From the NCBI GenBank assembly GCA_028285035.1, contig JANQQF010000110.1, forward strand, positions 1-64,000: a DNA stretch of 64,000 bases. The letters run 5' to 3'. The notes below the pieces were generated by a model. The model saw only the letters and a program-made list of their open reading frames with translations. It searched no databases and was not told where the DNA came from. The first letter of the stretch is position 1, and each line of letters opens with the position of its first letter. Made by a program: the position numbers and the translations under genes. Below, piece after piece: positions 43,280-51,002 of the stretch. This DNA comes from Phycisphaerae bacterium. Its GTDB lineage: Bacteria > Chloroflexota > Anaerolineae > 4572-78 > J111.

Positions 43280-45310
43280 ATATTCTAAATCCTCCACCGT
43301 GGTCACAGGCTGTTTACAAGTGAAATTTTGACAAACATAGGCCGTGGCTTTGCCCTCAACACTGGGGCGTAATTCAACCAACTCAGGGTGCCCTTGGGTA
43401 TCATCAGCTTGGGTCACCGCTACCACTTGATTTGGTCGATATCTGGTGAAGAGGGTTTTTAGCATTGCTTGGGTATCAAATGCGTTGTGGTCACCAATGA
43501 TCGCGATTTCTTTTGGCGGTGCGTTGACAAATTCGATATTACCAAGCCAGTAGGTAAATGCCCCTGGATACTGGGTCATTGGATTTTGTAAGCCAGCCAA
43601 AGCTTTGACAGCAGGCGTTTCATATTTTTCCTGCCCTGTATAAGCGGCAAGCATTAGTAATGCTCGAATGGCCATACTGTTGCCACAGGGAATGGCATTG
43701 TCCTGCACGCTTTTGGGGCGGACCACTAAAGTTTCGTGATCGTCTGCGGTGTCAAAAAATCCGCCATTCTCATCATCTTGAAAGTGCTCAAGGATTACAT
43801 TTGCTAGAGCGCGAGCCTCCTGAAACCAATGCGGCTCGAATGTGCTTTGGTAGAGCGCCAATAATGCTTCGGCGTAATAGGCGTAATCCTCAAGATAGCC
43901 CATCAATTTAGCCTCACCAGGCTGGGCTTTCCAGGTGCGGAATAAGCGCCCGTCCTTTTTCATCGTGGATAAAATGAATTCAGCATTCTGCTTGGCGACC
44001 TTGATATAATCTGGTCGATCTAACACCCGTCCTGCTTCGGCAAAAGCAGCCATCATCATTCCGTTCCAAGCCGTAATGATTTTTTCATCACGCCCTGGTT
44101 TGATGCGTTGCTCTCTTGCTTCGAACAGCTTGGCTTTGCTTCGATCTAATATCTCATTCAACTGGTCTAGAGGTATCTGCAAGTCATTGGCCGCCTCTTG
44201 GCGAGATTGAGGTAAATTGGGAATTGATTTACCCTCGAAGTTACCTCCCTGTCTGATATCATAAACCTGACAGAAAATATCGCTATCTGCTTCACCAAGC
44301 ACCGCTTTAATTTCATCACAAGACCAAACAAAAAATTTACCCTCTTCACCTTCACTGTCGGCATCTTGGGTTGAGTAGAAGCCACCTGCGTCATCGATCA
44401 TCTCCCGAACGACATAGTCAAGGACTTCCTCGACAATGCGGCGATAAAAAGGTTTACCCGTTACTTGATAGGTATGTAAGTAGAGCCGAGCCAAGAGGGC
44501 GTTATCATAGAGCATCTTTTCAAAGTGGGGGACGAGCCACACGGCATCGACGGAGTAACGATGGAAGCCACCCCCCAATTGATCATACATCCCCCCCATT
44601 GCCATTTTGTGAAGGGTCAACTCCACCATCTCCAACCACTTCGTCTGCTTGTTGCGATGATAGGCTCGGAGTAGAAAGTCGTAGGTCATGGGTTGGGGAA
44701 ATTTAGGGGCACCGCTCATTCCGCCGTATTTCCAATCAAAATTGCGGGCAAGGGCTTGCAGGGCCAATTCTGGCACGGCTGGATCAAATGACCCTTCGCC
44801 TTGCAGGGCAAATGTGGCTTGTAGGCGAGCCAACAACGATTTGCCGTTGCTCACAAGATCTTCACGTCGATTTTTGTAGGCACTGGTAATACTATGCAAA
44901 ACCTGCTCAAAAGCGGGCATCCCGTGGCGGGGTGTTGGCGGATAGTAGGTGCCACCGTAGAAGGGCACCCCATCTGGGGTGAGAAAGACGCTCATCGGCC
45001 AGCCGCCGTGTCCGGTCATGGCCACCACCGCATCCATGTAAATTGAGTCTAAATCGGGCCGCTCTTCTCGATCCACCTTGATGTTGACAAAATGCTCATT
45101 CATAATGGCCGCAGTGTGCTCACTTTCAAAGCTTTCATGCTCCATGACGTGGCACCAGTGGCAGGCAGAGTAGCCAATGCTCAAAAAAATCGGTTTATCT
45201 TCCGCCTTGGCTTTATTTATCGCTTCTTGATCCCACGGATACCAATCAACGGGATTGTTGGCGTGTTGTAGTAGATATGGACTGCTTTCATTGACTAATC
45301 GGTTTGGCAT
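43268..45310 (-). CDS. YyaL/SPATA20-type thioredoxin-domain protein (DUF255)
   Basis: A 680-residue protein of the DUF255 family. The N-terminal thioredoxin-like domain holds [12 protein letters not shown] and [16 protein letters not shown], an active CxxC-type site (CHWC). An (alpha/alpha)6-barrel-like region similar to N-acylglucosamine epimerases follows, with [21 protein letters not shown]. The length equals full-length homologues. The reaction is unknown, probably redox or sugar-related. The start ATG has AAGGAGG four nt upstream. Confidence 0.93.
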   Translation of the reverse strand: MPNRLVNESSPYLLQHANNPVDWYPWDQEAINKAKAEDKPIFLSIGYSACHWCHVMEHESFESEHTAAIMNEHFVNIKVDREERPDLDSIYMDAVVAMTGHGGWPMSVFLTPDGVPFYGGTYYPPTPRHGMPAFEQVLHSITSAYKNRREDLVSNGKSLLARLQATFALQGEGSFDPAVPELALQALARNFDWKYGGMSGAPKFPQPMTYDFLLRAYHRNKQTKWLEMVELTLHKMAMGGMYDQLGGGFHRYSVDAVWLVPHFEKMLYDNALLARLYLHTYQVTGKPFYRRIVEEVLDYVVREMIDDAGGFYSTQDADSEGEEGKFFVWSCDEIKAVLGEADSDIFCQVYDIRQGGNFEGKSIPNLPQSRQEAANDLQIPLDQLNEILDRSKAKLFEAREQRIKPGRDEKIITAWNGMMMAAFAEAGRVLDRPDYIKVAKQNAEFILSTMKKDGRLFRTWKAQPGEAKLMGYLEDYAYYAEALLALYQSTFEPHWFQEARALANVILEHFQDDENGGFFDTADDHETLVVRPKSVQDNAIPCGNSMAIRALLMLAAYTGQEKYETPAVKALAGLQNPMTQYPGAFTYWLGNIEFVNAPPKEIAIIGDHNAFDTQAMLKTLFTRYRPNQVVAVTQADDTQGHPELVELRPSVEGKATAYVCQNFTCKQPVTTVEDLEYLLT

Positions 45311-45334
45311 AATGCCTCCTTAAATGAAAAGTGT

Positions 45335-45424
45335 TTAGTGGCTGGTGGGTAGTGGTTGGAATGATCTCTAAACGCTCTAAGTATTTTGAATTAAGGTAAT
45401 TAGCAAGTGGTAATTGGTAAGTCT
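45335..45424. repeat. Two heptanucleotide repeat blocks
   Basis: Block 45335-45359 has units TTAGTGG, CTGGTGG and GTAGTGG. Block 45390-45424 has five units such as TAATTAG, CAAGTGG and TAATTGG. Both lie in the 294-nt gap upstream of the YyaL gene, which otherwise holds only a predicted promoter for the next gene. Confidence 0.55.
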
Positions 45425-45535
45425 CTTTGATCCATGAGTAGGGAAATTGTAAATTGATATTCAGGTGGGGAGTATACAGCGTTTGGTGATAGAGGTAAAG
45501 GATTCGTGATGTACGCTGCGTTCCTAAGTGCAAAA

Positions 45536-45563
45536 TTGTTTCGTGCTACAATTTGGATACAAT
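45536..45563 (+). promoter_or_regulatory. Predicted promoter of the cytochrome c lipoprotein gene
   Basis: TTGTTT (45536-45541), 16 nt, TACAAT (45558-45563). The start codon is 42 nt downstream. Confidence 0.45.
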
Positions 45564-45604
45564 GTTCCATAATTCACAAATACTTATTGATGAAGGAATG
45601 AATA

Positions 45605-46027
45605 ATGCGAAAATTATGGTTGATCGTGGTAATAATGTTGATTTTGACGGCGTGTGGTGCGACAAGTCAGCCAACGGTTGAAACGACCTCGGACTCGGCT
45701 CCGTCCTCCGCCAGTCAATCTCGTGGAGAAGCGTTGTTGCTTGAAAATGGTTGTATCGCCTGCCATGCTACCGAAGAGGGGCCAAATGCAACGGATATTG
45801 GTCCTGTTTGGAAAGGGTTGATGGAACGTAGTGCTCAGATCATCGAGTCTGATTCATACACAGGTGAAGCGACGACAGTAGAGGAATACATTCGAGAGTC
45901 GATCTTAAAACCCGAGGTCTATGTCGTGGATGGGTATCTCCAAATTATGCCGAATACCTATCAACATAGCATTAGTGAAGATGATTTGAACGAGATTATA
46001 AACTATTTGCAAACGCTTGATCAGTAA
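45605..46027 (+). CDS. Monoheme cytochrome c lipoprotein
   Basis: A 140-residue protein with signal peptide and lipobox (LILTACG), so it is probably lipid-anchored outside. The heme site is CIACH (near residue 50), and the distal Met is likely in LQIMPNTYQ near the C-terminus. AAGGA lies 7 nt before the ATG. It resembles the small cytochromes or cytochrome-oxidase-linked c domains that carry electrons from a bc-type complex. No oxidase gene is adjacent, so its partner is not known. Confidence 0.9.
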   Translation: MRKLWLIVVIMLILTACGATSQPTVETTSDSAPSSASQSRGEALLLENGCIACHATEEGPNATDIGPVWKGLMERSAQIIESDSYTGEATTVEEYIRESILKPEVYVVDGYLQIMPNTYQHSISEDDLNEIINYLQTLDQ

Positions 46028-46060
46028 ACTGATTTTAGCTTTGGTAAACGCTGGATTCAT

Positions 46061-46145
46061 CTCGGATAGATTGGTTATTGGAGATCAGGAGATTATGTAA
46101 AAATGAGCAGATAATCTCAAATCTCCAATAACCAATCTCTAATCT
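46061..46145. repeat. Long palindrome made of heptamer repeats
   Basis: An 18-bp perfect inverted repeat lies at 46068-46085 and 46121-46138, with an inner 8-bp stem (GAGATTAT 46089-46096; ATAATCTC 46111-46118). Each arm is itself in 7-nt units such as CCAATCT, CTAATCT and CAAATCT. The same unit sequences occur at 21326-21346. It lies between the cytochrome c and small membrane protein genes. Confidence 0.75.
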
Positions 46146-46170
46146 CTATATTGCGTCTTTGCCCACTTTT

Positions 46171-46189
46171 GTTACAATCGATTTGTAAC
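46171..46189. promoter_or_regulatory. Operator-like inverted repeat
   Basis: GTTACAA (46171-46177) and TTGTAAC (46183-46189) form a perfect 7-bp palindrome with 5 central bases, 30 nt before the next start codon. The position fits a repressor site, but no regulator gene is nearby. Confidence 0.4.
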
Positions 46190-46218
46190 CTGATATATTC
46201 AATAAGTAGGTAATTACG

Positions 46219-46461
46219 ATGAAAAAGATATGGCAGCGTTTGGATGGACCCTTGAAGATTGGGGTGAGCTTTGCCCTTTTGGGTATTGTACTAACAATTA
46301 TTGGCATTTTTCGAGACCCAACCACCCCAATTACAGTGTGGTCTTTGGGAATGGGGAGCTTGATTTCTGGCGTGGTCTGGGGGGCTGTTAGCTGGGGGAT
46401 TGCCACGGCAGCAGTTGAAGTTGAGAATGACGTCGAACAAATGTCAAATGAAGCTGAATAG
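46219..46461 (+). CDS. Small two-helix membrane protein
   Basis: An 80-residue protein with two predicted membrane helices (IGVSFALLGIVLTIIGIF and GMGSLISGVVWGAVSWGIAT) and a charged C-terminal tail. I recognise no family. It is the first of three closely spaced plus-strand genes and starts at an ATG with a weak ribosome site. Confidence 0.65.
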   Translation: MKKIWQRLDGPLKIGVSFALLGIVLTIIGIFRDPTTPITVWSLGMGSLISGVVWGAVSWGIATAAVEVENDVEQMSNEAE

Positions 46462-46468
46462 GTAGCAG

Positions 46469-46858
46469 ATGACACGCAATCAAATTTGGATTACCAGTAT
46501 CATCGGATTAGTTGGGGCCATTTTAACAATGGCTTTTTCGTTGCTGGCTGTTTCTCAAGGTTGGGTGACACCATTTATCACCCGAACAATCTTTTTAATT
46601 GCGATTATTTTCTTTTTGGGCATCTTCTCTGTCGCTGAAATCCCCTTTATGATTTTTGGCATTCGCCACATTTTGAAGAGTGAAGACCCAAGAGCACCTA
46701 CTTTAGCCCTCTTTACCAATACCATTTATGTTTTTTTTGCGGGGATATATGCCGCCCCTTATATTTTACTCACAGGAGAATTTTGGGGTGGCTTAGCCCT
46801 AACAGCGATTGCTGTTATTCGGTTTACCACCTCAATTTTATATTTACCTCATGAATAA
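46469..46858 (+). CDS. Four-helix integral membrane protein
   Basis: A 129-residue hydrophobic protein with about four membrane helices and no recognised domain. It begins 8 nt after the previous stop, and its last codons overlap the start of the HAD phosphatase gene. The tight spacing suggests one transcript. Confidence 0.65.
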   Translation: MTRNQIWITSIIGLVGAILTMAFSLLAVSQGWVTPFITRTIFLIAIIFFLGIFSVAEIPFMIFGIRHILKSEDPRAPTLALFTNTIYVFFAGIYAAPYILLTGEFWGGLALTAIAVIRFTTSILYLPHE

Positions 46859-47678
46859 CACCTTTGATTTATCCGAAGTTCAGGCCCTCGTTATCGATAT
46901 GGATGGGGTTTTATGGCGGGGGGATACCCCGTTGCCAGGGCTGGTTGATTTCTTCGACTTTTTATATGACCAGCAAATCCCGTTTATGTTAGCGACCAAC
47001 AACGCCCGCAAAACGCGAGATCAATATGTGCAACGATTTGCTGGCTTTGGGGTTACGATGGCTCCGGAACGGGTGCTCAGCTCTTCATTAGCCACGGCAG
47101 CCTATTTGGAAAATGAACTCCCCTCCGGCTCAGTTGTCTATGTCCTCGGTGAAGATGGAGCTCGTGAGGCCGTTCGAGAGGTCGGCTTCACTGTTGTTGA
47201 TGATGCCAGCCAGCCCGCCGCTGCTGTCGTCGTTGGCATTGACTTTAACTTGAGCTACAATAAATTGAAATACGCCACCCTGCACATCCAACGAGGTGCG
47301 CGTTTTGTGGCCACCAATGGCGACCTTACCTTTCCGGCTGAAGAAGGGTTTTATCCGGGAGCTGGCTCCATCGTCGCTGCCGTCCAAGCTGCGACTGCCA
47401 CAGAGCCTGCTGTTGTGGGTAAACCTGGCCGCCTGATGTTTGACATTGCCATCCAAAAATTGGGCACTGACCCAGCCCATACGGCAATGGTCGGCGACCG
47501 CCTCGAAACCGATATTTTGGGCGGGCAAGGGGCTGGCTTAAAAACTATTTTGGTCAAAACTGGCGTTGATAATGAAGCTTCAATTGCCGAAAAAGGGATT
47601 CAGCCTGACGTGATTTTTGCCGGGATTGATAAATTAACGCGGGAGTGGCAGTTGGTGAGAGATAGTTTACAGGGTTGA
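46851..47678 (+). CDS. HAD-IIA family phosphatase (NagD/AraL-like)
   Basis: A 275-residue HAD phosphatase. Motif I is VIDMDGVLWRG (nucleophile Asp), motif II lies in MLATNNARKT, and motif IV in GDRLETDILGGQGAGL; the C2-type cap between them has VVVGIDFNLSYNKLKYAT. Such enzymes remove phosphate from nucleotides or sugar phosphates. The chosen ATG overlaps the preceding stop by 8 nt; an upstream TTG would place 14 unlikely residues before the domain. Confidence 0.92.
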   Translation: MNNTFDLSEVQALVIDMDGVLWRGDTPLPGLVDFFDFLYDQQIPFMLATNNARKTRDQYVQRFAGFGVTMAPERVLSSSLATAAYLENELPSGSVVYVLGEDGAREAVREVGFTVVDDASQPAAAVVVGIDFNLSYNKLKYATLHIQRGARFVATNGDLTFPAEEGFYPGAGSIVAAVQAATATEPAVVGKPGRLMFDIAIQKLGTDPAHTAMVGDRLETDILGGQGAGLKTILVKTGVDNEASIAEKGIQPDVIFAGIDKLTREWQLVRDSLQG

Positions 47679-47763
47679 TAGAGTTAATTGGTGTTGATTT
47701 TGTGTATTAGGTGGGTCTTTGTACAAGAGAAATGATAAAAAAGAGAATTATTTCTAGGCAATA

Positions 47764-48057
47764 ATGATTAGTGAGATGCAAATAAAAATGGAAAAGGTAC
47801 TGACAGATTTAGCTGCGTTGTTGGAAGATTCAGAGGAGTCTACTTGGGCAAGTCAATCACCAAAAGAACTACTTCAAATTGTTGCTGAAAATCTTGCCTC
47901 AATTCAGTCATCGGGCTTCCTCTCCAGTCCCAAATCAATGGCAACTATGTTTCTTCCAACGGCATCATTACAAGATATAGCGATCGATAATAGTTGGGGG
48001 AAACAGTATTTAGAGTTGGCCAATCAGTTTGAACTCGTGTTTCAAGAAACTTACTAA
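47764..48057 (+). CDS. Small helical protein, function unknown
   Basis: A 97-residue acidic, mostly helical protein with no recognised domain. Codon use and composition look real and no antisense gene competes, but the ribosome site is weak. In-frame ATGs at 47776 and 47788 are alternative starts. It is a single gene between convergent neighbours. Confidence 0.5.
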   Translation: MISEMQIKMEKVLTDLAALLEDSEESTWASQSPKELLQIVAENLASIQSSGFLSSPKSMATMFLPTASLQDIAIDNSWGKQYLELANQFELVFQETY

Positions 48058-48110
48058 TGGACTTAAGACAATAAAGTTGTATCTGTATAAACCTTACTCT
48101 AACCGGAATT

Positions 48111-48137
48111 CTACAGATCCCACAAACCCTACGAACA
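48111..48137. repeat. Nonanucleotide repeat over the M20 stop codon
   Basis: Three units with a 9-nt period (CTACAGATC, CCACAAACC, CTACGAACA) end within the M20 gene; the stop codon is in the last unit. On the minus strand the units resemble TTTGTAGGG, the unit of the repeat at 50184-50219. Confidence 0.5.
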
Positions 48138-49289
48138 ATACTCCACCGCTGCCTTAGCCAAAATCTCCGCTAACTCTACCAACGAATCCAACTCAACCCA
48201 CTCCTCGTGGGCGTGAGCACCGCCGCCTTTAGGCCCAATCATCAAAGTTTCGATACCTGCGGTTGATAAGAAAGCCGCATCAGCCCAGAAGGTCTCGCCG
48301 ATATGACGTGGGGCTTGACCAAGAACGTCAGTGGCCGCTTGTTCAACGATTTGAACCAGCGGAGCGTCGGGGGCGACCTCAAATGGATCGCGGACAAAGA
48401 AGGCATTGACGGTGGCTTGGAACGTTGGGTCCTCTGCGCTCAAGCGGTTAAGGATGGTTTGTATCTCAGCCACAACGCTTGCTTCGGTATCACCAGGGAT
48501 CGTTCGTCGTTCGATGTTGAGTTGACATTTCGCGGCATAGGAACTTAATTCGGTGCCGCCGGAGATCAATGCTGCGTGGAGTGAAGGAGGGCCAACCAGT
48601 GGATGGCCTGTTTGTTCTCGTAGAGACTTCTCCAGCTTTTCAAGCTCGACCAAAAAACGTCCCATCCGCATATTAGCATCGATGCCCTCATCAAAGCGGC
48701 TGCCGTGAGCGGCGCGACCAATCACTTCAACCTCAAGCCAAATAAAGCCTTTGTGGGCCAAACAAAGCTGCATATCCGTGGTGGGTTCGGTTACAATGGC
48801 CCCATCAATTTTGTATTGCGGAATAATATCAACTGTGCCGATACTGGCGTACTCCTCGTCCGCCACGGCTGCAATGAGAAGATCGCCAGCCAGAGAGATG
48901 TTGGCATCTTGTAGGGCCTTGGCCGCCGCTAACATCGCGGCCACGCTACCCTTCATATCATAAGCCCCACGACCATATACCTTGCCCTCACGAACCTCTC
49001 CACTGAAGGGTGCGGTCATTCCGGCCACACCAACCGTGTCGATATGCCCATTAAGCATTAGATTACGACCCCCCCCTCGCCCTGATAATACGCCAACAAC
49101 GCTGGCCCGTTTTGGTTCAGGTTCATGTCGTGTCACCTCAAGGCCTAACTTAGCCATTGTTTTAACCAAGTAGTCTGCAATGGCTGCCTCTCCAGAACCG
49201 CTTGAAACAAGCGAAGGGTTAATCGACTCTATCTCGATTAACTTTTTGACAGTGTCGATAAGATACTCGCGATCAATTCTAATCGTCAT
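48129..49289 (-). CDS. M20-family metallopeptidase (ArgE/DapE-like)
   Basis: A 386-residue zinc amidohydrolase. Zinc ligands are seen in LMLNGHIDTV (His, Asp), GRGAYDMKGSVAAML, ADEEYASIGT (catalytic Glu pair), TEPTTDMQLC and near the end GGGAHAHEEWVELDSL (His). The dimerisation lid is inserted as usual. It fits acetylornithine deacetylase, succinyl-diaminopimelate desuccinylase or a dipeptidase; I cannot choose. AAGGAG lies 5 nt before the ATG, 9 nt after the GNAT stop, so they form one operon. Confidence 0.92.
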   Translation of the reverse strand: MTIRIDREYLIDTVKKLIEIESINPSLVSSGSGEAAIADYLVKTMAKLGLEVTRHEPEPKRASVVGVLSGRGGGRNLMLNGHIDTVGVAGMTAPFSGEVREGKVYGRGAYDMKGSVAAMLAAAKALQDANISLAGDLLIAAVADEEYASIGTVDIIPQYKIDGAIVTEPTTDMQLCLAHKGFIWLEVEVIGRAAHGSRFDEGIDANMRMGRFLVELEKLEKSLREQTGHPLVGPPSLHAALISGGTELSSYAAKCQLNIERRTIPGDTEASVVAEIQTILNRLSAEDPTFQATVNAFFVRDPFEVAPDAPLVQIVEQAATDVLGQAPRHIGETFWADAAFLSTAGIETLMIGPKGGGAHAHEEWVELDSLVELAEILAKAAVEYCS

Positions 49290-49298
49290 TAGGTCTCC

Positions 49299-50168
49299 TT
49301 AAGCTACCGGTAAACGGTAGTAGTCATAGGCCGTTGTGACAAAAAAACCAGCCTTTTTGTATAGTGTCAGCGCCTGTTCATTTTTTGTTTCAACTTCAAG
49401 GCTAATCAAAGGGTGTTGCTCTTGAAGGAGTTGAGCCACAAGCCACTGCAAAACGGCAGTGCCAAGCCCTTGTCCACGGTGGGTGGGAATGATACAAAAC
49501 CCATTGATATACGCCTCCCCTTCACTCACCGTCACCCCAATTTTTCCGATGTGCTCCTGATCGATCATCAATATCCAGGTTCGGCGATTGGGATCTGCAA
49601 AACGGGTAGTTAAAAGTTGTTTTGATGCCTCAAAGTCGACCCCAAAACAGTTGACATCCAGAGTTGCGATAAACTTGATGTCGGTATGGGAGGCAGGATA
49701 TAGAGCGAGTTCAGAGGGCAATGAGATTGGCGAGGCGTTAGATTGGTCTAATATCATTTTGTACTCAGATACCTCATACTGCGCTCCAATGGCCTGCATT
49801 GTCTGGGAAGCTGTTGTGGAAGCTCGCTCGCAGATAAAAAGAAAATCAGGCACCTTACGTTGTTGTAGCTCAAATCGAGCTGCTTCAAGAAGCTCGGTAA
49901 AAATACCTTGCTGACGATAATCAGGATGGGTCATCGCGCTAATTTCAGCTTCTTTTGGATTAAAGGCGTACAAGGCTAGATACCCGACCAATTGATCTTG
50001 CTCATACCACAAAAAGTCATTGATCTCGTGATCAGGTCGATTACGAAGGGTATTTGGATTAAGTTTCATCGTTAAGCCACTGACTTGATTACAAATGTTT
50101 TCCAGTTGATGGATGGCGTTAAGATGTGCTTCACTTAACCCTTTACTTTGAATGATACGCTCGTTCAA
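49299..50168 (-). CDS. Double-GNAT acetyltransferase
   Basis: A 289-residue protein with two GNAT folds. The N-terminal one has AEISAMTHPDYRQQGIFTELL, and the C-terminal one has YINGFCIIPTHRGQGLGTAVL, the acetyl-CoA-binding RGQGLG-type loop. This layout resembles mycothiol synthase-like proteins. The start is a TTG at 50166-50168 with no Shine-Dalgarno; no ATG lies before the domain. The paired M20 peptidase could remove an acyl group that this enzyme adds, but the substrate is unknown. Confidence 0.85.
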   Translation of the reverse strand: MNERIIQSKGLSEAHLNAIHQLENICNQVSGLTMKLNPNTLRNRPDHEINDFLWYEQDQLVGYLALYAFNPKEAEISAMTHPDYRQQGIFTELLEAARFELQQRKVPDFLFICERASTTASQTMQAIGAQYEVSEYKMILDQSNASPISLPSELALYPASHTDIKFIATLDVNCFGVDFEASKQLLTTRFADPNRRTWILMIDQEHIGKIGVTVSEGEAYINGFCIIPTHRGQGLGTAVLQWLVAQLLQEQHPLISLEVETKNEQALTLYKKAGFFVTTAYDYYRLPVA

Positions 50169-50183
50169 TGTTCTTGTTTCAAG

Positions 50184-50272
50184 TTTGTAGGGTTTATAGG
50201 GCTTATAGAGTTGGTAGAGTTAAAAAACAATCAGGCCTCTATAAACCCTATGAACTCCATAAACTCTACTAC
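50184..50272. repeat. Nonanucleotide repeats in inverted orientation
   Basis: The left block 50184-50219 has four 9-nt units: TTTGTAGGG, TTTATAGGG, CTTATAGAG and TTGGTAGAG. The right block 50237-50272 has units such as CTCTATAAA and CCCTATGAA, which are the same units on the opposite strand. A 17-nt A-rich spacer separates them. Differences between arms are almost all transitions. Confidence 0.7.
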
Positions 50273-50355
50273 TGACCCGGATATGAAAAAGTAAACAAGA
50301 TTCTTTGCTCCCTGAACCATCTTGAATAGTTTAGAAAGTTACGTCCGGGTCAGTA
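50270..50355. repeat. 12-bp inverted repeat framing 62 nt
   Basis: TACTGACCCGGA (50270-50281) and TCCGGGTCAGTA (50344-50355) match perfectly, framing 62 nt with no gene. The right copy overlaps the stop codon of the DUF3291 gene. It could be a small inserted element or a terminator with a long loop. Confidence 0.55.
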
Positions 50356-50814
50356 ACTCTCTCCTGGTGGAAAATTTTGCTTGAATGTGAACGCTTTAGG
50401 GGTCGGCCCGTTTTGTCGTAGCAAATTGAGCCGTTCCTGACCTTCTTCAACCGTGGGGACATGTCCCGCTGGAATCCACCACAACGCCATATGCGCCTCT
50501 TTGGGCATCTCAAACCACTTTTTTCGATCACGAAATACTCCAGAGTGTGCGGTTTTGTACGTGTAGGTGTGAAGGGCCTCGATTGACTCCCAGACTGACA
50601 TATTAACCAAGATCACTGGGTCATCAAAGGCCGTAATATCTGTCGCATTGCCATCGTCGGTTTGTAGTCGCCAGACAAAGCCAGCACTCTCGTCGGCCAA
50701 GGCATTGATTGAATCCAATTGAGCCACAAATCCTGCCATAATTGGATTATCTAGGGGTGCAATCATTCGGGCAATATTAATTTGGGCCAAATGGTATTGG
50801 GTTGTCTCCATCAA
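50350..50814 (-). CDS. DUF3291 family protein
   Basis: A 154-residue protein of the DUF3291 family, a ferredoxin-like dimeric alpha/beta barrel fold related to antibiotic-biosynthesis monooxygenases. Typical parts are YHLAQINIARM near the start, the GFVWRLQTDDG strand, LVNMSVWESIEALHTYTY and ALWWIPAGHVPTVEEGQERL. The function is unknown. It starts at an ATG upstream of nothing else; the following gene is divergent. Confidence 0.88.
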   Translation of the reverse strand: MMETTQYHLAQINIARMIAPLDNPIMAGFVAQLDSINALADESAGFVWRLQTDDGNATDITAFDDPVILVNMSVWESIEALHTYTYKTAHSGVFRDRKKWFEMPKEAHMALWWIPAGHVPTVEEGQERLNLLRQNGPTPKAFTFKQNFPPGESY

Positions 50815-50932
50815 TTAAAAATCCTCCAAATTAAGGGAATTATGAATAGTAGCTTATTGATAAGGAGGGATCAAGGCAAATTTTTCGGAATTCTTAATAA
50901 GCTTAAGATGTATACACCAGAGAACTATTCTA

Positions 50933-50961
50933 TTGACATGGGGTGTTAACTATGATATGGT
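50933..50961 (+). promoter_or_regulatory. Promoter of the membrane histidine kinase gene
   Basis: TTGACA (50933-50938), 17 nt, TATGGT (50956-50961). The start codon is 41 nt downstream. Confidence 0.6.
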
Positions 50962-51002
50962 CCCAAATATGGGACAACGGTTTAGTCTGAAACAGGGGAG
51001 CG

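Noticed and set aside
46061..46145. Possible CRISPR array
   Set aside because: The repeats are 7-nt units without unique spacers of regular length, and no cas gene is present in the window.
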